Assembly: GCA_020064725.1 (NCBI GenBank)
Contig: JAGTWJ010000019.1
Span: 124,001-188,000, forward strand
Direction: 5' to 3'
Length of the DNA stretch: 64,000 bases
DNA from: Drechslerella dactyloides
Taxonomy: Eukaryota; Ascomycota; Orbiliomycetes; Orbiliales; Orbiliaceae
The position numbers were made by a program, and so were the translations under genes. Positions 56,562 to 64,000 of the stretch are shown here, in pieces. The notes below the pieces were generated by a model. It worked only from the letters and a program-made list of their open reading frames with translations. It was not told where the DNA came from and did not search any database. Each line of letters opens with the position of its first letter. Within the stretch, counting starts at the first letter, position 1.

Positions 56562-58342
56562 ATGCAGCTAATCCCACCACAAATGCTTGGCTACGCCGCT
56601 ATACCTCTCTGGTATGGTTTTGTCGTCGGCCTTGTGGCTTTTAGTCTCGTACTCTACCGCCTGTTGCGTGTATGCATAAGTTTCATCCACAGATCCATCC
56701 TGGCGGAGCTGTCTACATGGCTCCTTTCTCCGATGAATGCAAGATTCCTCGGAAGAACGAGCCGGGGTCAGTTTGGCGAATGGGTGTTCTTCGTTCTCCT
56801 CAACACTGTTGGAACTACTCTTGGACCAAACAATATCGCGGCATGGGCAACACGGACGGCGCGGATGGCGATGATTAATGTTTGCTTAGCCGTTCTAGGA
56901 AGCAAACTCAATATCGTAAGTCACCTCGCCGGTCTTCGGTACTCATTTTTTACAAGGATGCATAAATGGGCTGGCTGGATTGTGACTCTACAAGCGATTA
57001 CACATTCGGTTCTTCGAGTGACACGAAACCCAACGGCAAATAATATCTGGGCTGACGCGGGCTTCATGGCTGCTGCTGCCATTGCCGCAATGTCGCTCTT
57101 GTCAATTTTTCGCGAACGGGTATACGAGACACATCGTATCTTGCATGTAGTTCTTCTTGGGCTTGCAGTTCGAGGACTCTGGGTTCACTTATCGGAAAAT
57201 CATAAAGTATACTACGCCATCATCGCGACAGCTTTGTGGGGATTCGTTTTTGTAACAACGAAGGTCTGGCAGCTCTATGGGATCTTATTCAGAGGCGGCT
57301 ACGCAAAAGCTCAAGTCCTCCGGTATGACGAAGCAGTTCAACTTCGACTCCAAACCCGTCATGCTTCTGGATACATCCCAGGCCAGTTTCTGTATCTATG
57401 CCTTCCAAGTGCTCACCCATTTGCACTTCTACAAACGCACCCGTTCGTGGTAGTGTGGTGGGATGGTGTATCTTCGAGTGGTGCTACGACGATTTATCTC
57501 TTAATTCAGCCGCGGAGGGGCTTTACTTCCGATTTATTAAAATTGAGCTCTTCGACCTCCTATACCTGCTTCGTAGAGGGGCCTTACGGTAGGAGCATCG
57601 CACTCGATTCCTACGGAACAGTGATTCTTTTTGCTTCAGGGATCGGCATTGCCGCTCTTCTTCCTTACCTTAAAAGTACAGTCTTGGGGTTCAACTCTTA
57701 TAAATTCAAAACGCAACGATTACAATTGATTTGGATATTGCATCATGAGGGTATGGCGTCATGCTTTTTTTAGCCTTCTAGGTGGTCATTAAGGCTAATG
57801 GATAATAGAGGAAGAAGCTTGGGTAAAGCCCTGGATGGATGAGCTCCTTAGAGCTGATGACAAATATGTAAGGCCAAAAAACACACCTACACATGTCTTA
57901 TATATATATCGATGTAAGTTATTACTTTGCATGACTGACATACACGGAGCTTAGATACTTAAGATATCGCTTTATGTACTCAACAAGCCAGCTACAATGG
58001 ATGGTCACGTTGTCACGCTCGGTGACCACGGTCGAATTTCAAAAACTTATGTGACTCCAAACATCCAGAATATCTTCGACACAATGCTTGACGAGAGGAG
58101 GGGTAGGACGATTTGCCTAAGTAAGTTATACCTAGCTATTTATGCCTGTTTCTATCAGATTGTCACTGATTTTGTTTCCTTTTGGCATATAATGGGGAGC
58201 AGCTTGCACAACCCAAGATATCGAAAACAAAATTCGGCAAATTTTAGCAAGAAGGCGGAACACTGATGTGGTATTCAGAAGCGTTGAGTTCGAACCCCCT
58301 GGAGAGAAGCTTAGATACTTTGGGTCGGAGTATAGCCTTTAG
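56562..58342 (+). CDS. Ferric reductase-type transmembrane oxidoreductase (FRE, 517 aa, 4 exons)
   Basis: FRE/NOX-type enzymes pass electrons from NADPH through FAD and two haems across a membrane to reduce ferric iron. Exons 56562-57750, 57809-57867, 57955-58120 and 58203-58342 join in one frame. The four haem ligands are present as two H-x13-H pairs (His134/His148 and His195/His209) in adjacent membrane helices. The FAD loop (PGQFLYLCLP, then HPF at 285 and HPF at 293) and the NADPH loop (GPYGRS, then GIGIAALLPYL) follow. The last exon ends CTTQDIENKIRQILARR then a YFGSEY end. I start at the ATG at 56562 because the upstream extension (from 56199) overlaps the MADS-like exon on the other strand. 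It is shorter than typical FREs at the N-terminus (no signal peptide). FRE genes are recurrent Starship cargo. Apparently intact. Confidence 0.88.
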
Positions 58343-58900
58343 ATGAGGTTGATGCGGTGGATTACACTAGGATCCTTCCACGAATAGGATATTTTTACCG
58401 GTATATAGCATAGACTTCCTGTTGCTGTATATCTCAAGAGACTATTTTGTGCAGATTGATATCGGCGGGCTATTTAAATTTGTTCATGCTGTGGGTATGT
58501 GAGGTAAAATATGTAATCCTTTGTTCGTGTCGTGTGAGTAGAGACAGGTATTTCTGTGGTTGACGAAAAAAAGTTCATTGAAATCTTTTTCAAGCTATAG
58601 TTTTGACTCACTTATAGTGCATAGTACATACATAGGAGCCTGAAAGATAAAAAGTCTGTCAATATTACCATAGAAGAACCAAAGTCCACAGATATTCTTT
58701 CATTGTGAAGTCGTTCAACACGCCGGTTAGCAATATGAGGCAGGTATATACACATAGAGCTCACTTATACCTCCTCTTCCACACGACGGAATGCTCTTTA
58801 TATAAATTTCAAGAGTGATTGCTGTGGAATTCAACGAGAAGAAAGGACATCAACGGATGCTATACGAATATGTCGCGTGGCGAGTCAGAGGACGCTGTAT
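58343..58900. other. Intergenic, no gene seen
   Basis: Convergent spacer between the FRE gene end and the Myb-like gene end. Nothing notable. Confidence 0.45.
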
Positions 58901-59647
58901 CTAATTAACCGGCCATGGAGCGAGGTTCGGACCATATCCCACAATGACGCCGCTGCCATTTCGGGCTTGGACGCTAGAAACGGTACCATTCTGGAAGTTT
59001 TGGAATTCTTGATATTGAGCGATTTTGCTATCGGGATGGGTATGTGCATAGTAGACCTGATGCGGGATCTGAAAGCAAGCGGGATAGTACTGCTGGTTTA
59101 AGTTGGCCAATTGCTCAGGGAAGGTCTGTTGAGGAATTTGAGGTACTGATGAAGGATGGTATAAGTTTTGTTGCAAGACGCAGGATCCGCCGCTGGGAGA
59201 AGATGTATTTTCTAAAAGTTGAGAGTCGGGCAGATTCGCATTTACTACGTCTGATATAATTGGCGGTGGCTTACAACCGGTAGGACTGCTTTGTTTATTT
59301 CTGCGTTTTCGCTTCTTACAATGGGTAAGGGGTGGTCGACGCCGTCCAAACCAACTCAGATTTTTGTTCAGCCTGTTGAGGAGGGTCTCGCGTCGAAGTT
59401 TCCCTTCGCATCCTAACTCTCTCAGTTCTGCGCGAATCTTATCCCACGAGACTCTGGCATCCCGGCGTTGTTTAAGGTACGCATTCTCAGGTAGCAGGCC
59501 CCCCAGTTGATCGTCGGTCAATTGCATACAAGGTGGATATATAGTTTTGCCTTTAACCCATACAGAATTACGAGAATAGTCCCGGGCATGGCTGTCGCCA
59601 TTAAGATTTGATGACAGAGTCGCAGAAGTACTTGCTTCGTGCGGCAT
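58901..59647 (-). CDS. Myb/SANT-like protein (248 aa)
   Basis: Single exon from ATG 59647. Residues about 40-95 form a helical DNA-binding-like unit: MQLTDDQLGGLLPEN, then ARVSWDKIRAELRELG and KLRRETLLNRLNKNLSW, with Trp-led second-helix spacing as in Myb-like domains. A strongly basic stretch follows (HCKKRKRRNKQ), a good nuclear localisation signal. The C-terminal 130 residues are Gln/Pro/Tyr/Asn-rich and probably disordered. The form (DNA-binding fold plus Gln-rich tail) fits a transcription factor. Sequence differs from the three Myb-like genes at 32.6-35.7 kb. Confidence 0.55.
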   Translation of the reverse strand: MPHEASTSATLSSNLNGDSHARDYSRNSVWVKGKTIYPPCMQLTDDQLGGLLPENAYLKQRRDARVSWDKIRAELRELGCEGKLRRETLLNRLNKNLSWFGRRRPPLTHCKKRKRRNKQSSPTGCKPPPIISDVVNANLPDSQLLENTSSPSGGSCVLQQNLYHPSSVPQIPQQTFPEQLANLNQQYYPACFQIPHQVYYAHTHPDSKIAQYQEFQNFQNGTVSSVQARNGSGVIVGYGPNLAPWPVN

Positions 59648-60248
59648 CGTTGCTTAAATTGGCTGAGAATCTCGAAAGATTGAGGAATTTCAGGGAGTAT
59701 GAAAATTTGTCGATCGATGTTGGGATTCGATCAAAACGTTCATTGTATAGTAGAAGTAGGAATTTGTGAGAGATTAAATAGATGAGCTTTGGCGGCTATT
59801 ATGAGAAATTGGTCCAATGAGCTGAGCTGCCATAAGAGAGCTTTGGGGTAGTGCAGCGAGCAGTTGGAAAAGTAGACTATTATTATTCGAAGTTGAGCTG
59901 TCAACGCCGGTGTGGCTAGTAATCTTTGTGCTCGGTTGAATTCGGGAAGTTCTTGCCTGATATGCTAGCTTCTCTTTCTGTTATTGAGAAACACAACATT
60001 GCTACAGAAATTAGTTCTCTGGGCGTATAGAGCCCATAGGTGCTTGCTGTGCGTCTAGTTAAAGCTTCTTACAAAAAGCCAACGTCCGATCTAGGGTGTA
60101 GAGCCATATCGCTAGGGGAATCACTGTGAACCCATCAGCTCTGCCTGCCGACATATATAAGAATGGCCATGACCTCTACTTTGATATACTCTGCTGAAAG
60201 TCGGGAGTAATCTAGATCAATAAAAACACTGGGAATTCGTTCTATATT

Positions 60249-60252
<4 letters not shown>
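59648..60252. other. Intergenic, shared upstream region
   Basis: Divergent promoters of the Myb-like gene (-) and EST1-like copy B (+). A TATATAAG box lies at 60154-60161, followed by AT-rich sequence into the CATA repeat. Confidence 0.45.
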
Positions 60253-60282
<30 letters not shown>

Positions 60283-60306
60283 CATACATACATACATACA
60301 TACATA
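60253..60306. repeat. Microsatellite (TACA)n, about 13 units
   Basis: An uninterrupted tetranucleotide run ending 44 bp before the ATG of EST1-like copy B, after a TATATAAG box near 60154. It should therefore fall in the 5' UTR or core promoter. It gives an artefact antisense reading frame of repeating Met-Tyr-Val-Cys. Confidence 0.95.
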
Positions 60307-60349
60307 CGGGCCTCTTTGGAGTCTCTTTGGTTCCAATCTCTCTATCAAT

Positions 60350-62221
60350 ATGCCGACTGCAAGCAGCCCGCGCCTTATAACTATCACGGAGAACAGCGCT
60401 GCACGCAAGACAGGCGCAGTCTTGGGGTGTTTGGAAATCTCGTTAGGCTTCCCAACTATCTCATTCGAAAGCATTTCGCGATGCTTCTGGATGGAAATAA
60501 ATGCACGAGACGAATCCGAAGTGAGAGCAACAGACACTGGATCACACGGAAGTATGCTACAAGTTGGAGTCGAATCGTGCCCAGCAACCCGATGGAGGCT
60601 ATTTGAATATGCAGATCCAGGATATGCGTTTCCAACCCCTTACCACGTCGGCGAAATCAGCCCTAGCAGATACAGGAGTCCTGCTATAGATGACAGACTT
60701 GCGGGGCCCCAAACGACGCCGACAGAACGACCAAGCGCATTATTATCCGAGCACAATCGACTGGATTCCGCTGCTAATGCTACTTATAAGTCCATCCTGA
60801 AGCAAGAGTTTATGTGCAGCAAGCTTTATAAAAAAAGCGTCTCAGTCACACCAGAGTACTACCGTCAATTCGTCGTTCAGCATATGCTTCTTCTCAGCGA
60901 CTACTACAATTTCTACATACCAACTCATATCTCAATCGCAAACGAGAGCATAGGTCGCCTGGCGAGCAAGCGCCAAATCCCCCGCAGGATCCTGATTCTT
61001 GGCATCAGAAACCCTGTGACTTGGATGCGAAGCAAATCGAGGGATGGTTCAGACTCTGTTCATCTCTATATCGTCTTCGCTTATAGGATCCTTCTGGAGC
61101 TCTACAAGCATGCTCCTGCCCATGCTTACGAATTTGCAATGCTTATGGGAGACTTAAGGCGCATAGGGGAGGCAGCTTGCACAGCGTGCAAAGTCCAGGA
61201 CACATTGGCCAACGTCTCGAATTTCTGGTACTGGACAGCTGCCGAGCTACGGCCTCATGAAGGCACTGTCTACTGTCGTCTCGCCGTCTCGACCGCCGAC
61301 CGCACTCTCGCAAAATTGTTTTTGATATACCGATCGGTTGCTACGGTTAACCCACACCGTGGGGAAAGACAATATATTATGGATTTTTTCTATGGTGGTA
61401 CAACTTATAGCCCTTACAGTTGTAATGCAGAAGATGTTCTCATCTTTCTACACGGATTATGCTTTATCAAGCGGGGTCGACCGATCAATCCAGAGGCGTT
61501 CACAGCTTGGATTCAAAGATATTTGAATCTTCTCAACTACCAAAGAATTCAAATGGGGCCTGGGTTCCGAGATTACGGTACCTGCCTCGCTCTGTGTAAC
61601 AGCCTATCTTTAATTCAATACAATCTCAGCAAACCTGGTTGCACAGTCCGAAACGGAACCAGATTAGGAGACAGGAGCCGATATTGCCCACAAGATTACA
61701 ATAGTCACTTCATACATTTGCGAACACTCTCCTTCACAGTTCTTCACCAGATGCTTACTGCCAGGCCTAGTCACCCTGTCCAAGCCCATATCCATGTTTG
61801 GCTTGTCTTTCTGGAATACCTCGCGCGATATCCACTAGTGATGGCATTGATGGCCAATGGATTTCCTTGGGCTGAGCTAGCAGATTATGCCAGCGATCTA
61901 CTTTTAGAAAGAAGGTGCGACAAAGAAGCATTGTCTCGAATTTACAGAAGCAGCAACTTTCCAAACGTTTCATACACCCTTCCCGAAGATCATCTGATGA
62001 GAGGGCTTACAATGACAAGTCGCCACTTCCCTAAGGATTATTTTAGCCACACACAAAGCAGTAGCGATATGGCGAAGATCGATGGATTTTCGACATGCCG
62101 TATTCGCGAAGAAAAAATTCTTTGGTTAATGATCAAGTTAGCGAACAGAATTTCTTGGATTTCGCATGACCCGGACGAATTCATCTTTTGCATAACACGG
62201 GAAATAGAAGATTTATGCTGA
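60350..62221 (+). CDS. EST1/SMG7-like protein, copy B (623 aa)
   Basis: Single long frame; paralogue of the gene at 1711-3381 with the same order of features. A variable Ser/Thr-rich N-terminus (about 130 residues) is followed by helices. Then comes the TPR-like unit near residues 300-340 (AELRPHEGTVYCRLAV, then LAKLFLIYRSV). A C-terminal block includes VQAHIHVWLVFLEYL, LPEDHLMRGL, FPKDYFSH, EEKILWLMIKLANR and WISHDPDE. The matching block in copy A (HRHIHIWLIFLDFI, LPEE-LIRGL, YFPETYF, EKILWLLMRLAKS, WIAYDP) confirms common origin. The start is the first ATG after a CATA microsatellite. Reading frame intact. Probable cytoplasmic or nuclear adaptor; not the conserved single-copy EST1 or SMG7 by sequence. 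Confidence 0.78.
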   Translation: MPTASSPRLITITENSAARKTGAVLGCLEISLGFPTISFESISRCFWMEINARDESEVRATDTGSHGSMLQVGVESCPATRWRLFEYADPGYAFPTPYHVGEISPSRYRSPAIDDRLAGPQTTPTERPSALLSEHNRLDSAANATYKSILKQEFMCSKLYKKSVSVTPEYYRQFVVQHMLLLSDYYNFYIPTHISIANESIGRLASKRQIPRRILILGIRNPVTWMRSKSRDGSDSVHLYIVFAYRILLELYKHAPAHAYEFAMLMGDLRRIGEAACTACKVQDTLANVSNFWYWTAAELRPHEGTVYCRLAVSTADRTLAKLFLIYRSVATVNPHRGERQYIMDFFYGGTTYSPYSCNAEDVLIFLHGLCFIKRGRPINPEAFTAWIQRYLNLLNYQRIQMGPGFRDYGTCLALCNSLSLIQYNLSKPGCTVRNGTRLGDRSRYCPQDYNSHFIHLRTLSFTVLHQMLTARPSHPVQAHIHVWLVFLEYLARYPLVMALMANGFPWAELADYASDLLLERRCDKEALSRIYRSSNFPNVSYTLPEDHLMRGLTMTSRHFPKDYFSHTQSSSDMAKIDGFSTCRIREEKILWLMIKLANRISWISHDPDEFIFCITREIEDLC

Positions 62222-63055
62222 TAGCGTGAGACACTACCACTCCCCCGTAAGTCAATCCATGAGCCGTTTTTGGACAGTAGATCCAGGTACATCGAGAAAA
62301 TCGATACTTTCGGGGGCCGGTCGGCAGGAGGCCAACGATCTGTGTACCGCTATATAAACTAACTTTTTGGTACAGATCTAGATTAATTTCCTTTCCTCCA
62401 CGAGACAATCACTGGGTCCAGCAGGACTGATTTATCCATGCCTGGCTGTAGCCCGGGCGAGAGGCGATTTGCATCGTATATACTAAAGCCTTAGAAAGGA
62501 TGTCTCTATATTAGGATATTCTTCAGATAGCGCAGCACTCGCGGGCGCACTGCAGTCTCAGCACCGGTTTAGGGAAACAGCAACAGAGAAAGGCATGATT
62601 ATCGCCTCAGATATCCGACTTTCTGATTCCGATATGAACAGTATCGAGTAACTAGTTATATAGATCACGCTAGTAATAAAGTGCTACGTGTCGGCTTGCA
62701 CATGTTAACGCATCAAGGTGTAATTGTAGATTCAGGTCTGACGTCTGTTCGTGGATTCAGTTTAGATGATCAGGCATATAGCTTATACTGCCTGCTCGTG
62801 CAGTAACTTTGCCGAGCCCTGTTTTGGGCAAGCTGCATGCTATGCGCTGAGGTCGTGACAAGCACAAACGGAACCAACGCGGACTGACGACGAGGGGTAT
62901 ACCCATGTACCAAGACTCACAAGCGAAACGCGGCCACAATTCTGCCATGACATCACTTTTTCTTCTTTGATGAAAACAAAAGCAAACAGCAGTAGGAAGA
63001 ATTTTCTGCTTGGCCACCTCTATTGCTTTTGTGATATCTGCATGCATCGGCGCCA
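62222..63055. other. Intergenic, promoter of copy B of the two-exon family
   Basis: The minus frame 62757-63149 overlaps the start of the next gene and is a shadow. Nothing else noticed. Confidence 0.45.
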
Positions 63056-63767
63056 TGTCGGCACTAGAGCCACCCACAAAGATACTTAAGCCGAGGCGGC
63101 AAGGAAGCGAAAATATTACGCAGAAATGGCTGCAAGAGAAGGCTTTCAACGACCCCTACTATATCGATAAAACTGGGAACTGGAGTATGATCAACATGAA
63201 TTCAATTCTTGACATTATTCAGGTAAAGCCCGGGTATCTAGATATTTATTAACTTGTACCAGCCCCAGCCTAACCCATATACCTTAGACATGTGCTTGGG
63301 ACGCTCTGCAGAAACACTCCAACGTTAACTATGCTAAGCGGTTTTCCGATCAACCAGAGAGTGTTATCGATCAAATATACAATACCTTCGAGGGAGAACT
63401 CGGTGGTCGGGGCGCCGACCCGGCCTATCATGAAGTTGTTGAGGCTATGTTGAAATCGACCCAAAACCTTGGGGGAGACAAGCGTGACCGGCGTTGGTTA
63501 TTCATGTGGGCTCTAGAGGAAACTATCAGGTCAAAGAAGAAATCTAAAAATCCAAGACAGTATAAATGGAACACCGAACAAGAGGCTGAAAAGCCACGTC
63601 CCAAAAAGTCCAGAGAGGTGCACCTTGAGGATGACGATGAGCAATGTCTTGGAGAAGTCGAGAAGTCCCATTCTGAGTCTGAGTTCGAAGATGATATACT
63701 TGGCTTTAAAGCTGAGAAAAGAAAGCCTTTACGGATACGGATACAGGACCGTCAGTGCCCATGTTGA
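63056..63767 (+). CDS. 'WLFKWA' two-exon family, copy B
   Basis: Exon 1 is 63056-63222 and exon 2 is 63288-63767; the 65-nt intron (donor CAG|GTAAAG, CTAACCC branch, CCTTAG acceptor) sits at the same place as in copy A. Exon 1 reads MSALEPPTKIL and then the block DPYYIDKTGNWSMI. Exon 2 reads TCAWDALQKHSN, YAKRFSDQPESVIDQIY, EAMLKSTQNLGGD and RRWLFMWA, and ends in a Lys-rich tail with acidic stretches (LEDDDEQ) and a final Cys-Pro-Cys. Conservation of several short blocks between copies that differ elsewhere suggests selection on a small folded core. Function unknown. Confidence 0.7.
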
Positions 63768-64000
63768 CTTCTCTCTTAGCATATTGTACTGACAGCTCTA
63801 GTGATCAATTACGATGGCGAGATTGAGGAAATGGGCTGAGATCCGTAGAGCATAATTGCTGGAGCATTGTTTAACACCTGTGGGGCATTCTTACAGTAAG
63901 AGAGCCAAGAGCCATCGATCCTAGCAACTTATGCAAGTGGTACGGCAAATATGGTGTTCATATCCCTTTAACAATCCTATTCTTATAGGCGTTCTTCCGC

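Noticed and set aside
60217..60537. Antisense frame with MYVCMYVC repeats
   Set aside because: Produced by the CATA microsatellite and lies opposite the EST1-like gene.
1..64000. Search for a Starship captain (DUF3435), reverse transcriptase, or DDE transposase
   Set aside because: No open frame shows YADD-type, DDE-type or tyrosine-recombinase (R..HxxR..Y) patterns; any autonomous element must lie outside the window.

Overview
The window looks like nuclear DNA of a filamentous ascomycete (Pezizomycotina). The genes I can model have short introns, mostly about 50-75 nt, with GTAAGT/GTATGT-type donors, CTAAC/CTAAT-like branch points and CAG/TAG acceptors. The recognisable proteins belong to fungal families: DUF3723, ferric reductase, an EST1/SMG7-like family, a HapC/Hap3 (NF-YB) histone fold, F-box proteins and small Myb/SANT-like proteins. 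I see no ribosomal, metabolic-pathway or other housekeeping genes. Many genes are unrecognisable, several are in pieces, and paralogues recur. This is an accessory (dispensable) compartment, not a core chromosome arm.

Layout. 0-21 kb is gene-poor: a truncated unknown gene at the edge, an EST1-like gene (1.7-3.4 kb, -), a three-exon membrane protein (6.9-7.9 kb, -), a broken member of a small two-exon family (8.5-9.0 kb, -), a MITE-like inverted repeat (10.9-11.1 kb), a frameshifted NF-YB/HapC-like gene (13.6-14.2 kb, -), three unknown genes (12.3-13.0, 18.1-18.8 and 19.3-19.9 kb), and an apparently intact member of the two-exon family (20.4-21.1 kb, -). 21-42 kb holds an F-box gene (24.7-26.2 kb), several unknown multi-exon genes, three small Myb/SANT-like genes packed at 32.6-35.7 kb, a second F-box/LRR-like gene (36.1-37.1 kb, -) and a 9 x 22-bp tandem repeat (38.9-39.1 kb).

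42-64 kb is clearly denser: coiled-coil protein, coiled-coil protein, pseudokinase, membrane protein, DUF3723 protein, two coiled-coil proteins, a 581-aa unknown, a MADS-like protein divergent from a ferric reductase, another Myb/SANT-like protein, a second EST1-like gene and a third copy of the two-exon family. DUF3723, ferric reductase and Myb/SANT genes together are the reported accessory gene set of Starship giant transposons in Pezizomycotina. No DUF3435 tyrosine-recombinase captain is visible, so I read this block as probable Starship cargo or a Starship-derived accessory segment (inference).

How the genes might work together: apart from the ferric reductase (iron or redox at a membrane), the recognisable content is regulatory. 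It includes DNA-binding folds (Myb/SANT x4, MADS-like, NF-YB), F-box adaptors, a kinase-dead kinase and EST1-like scaffolds. No metabolic pathway is apparent. Exon boundaries were inferred by eye from splice signals and matching reading phase; they are predictions.
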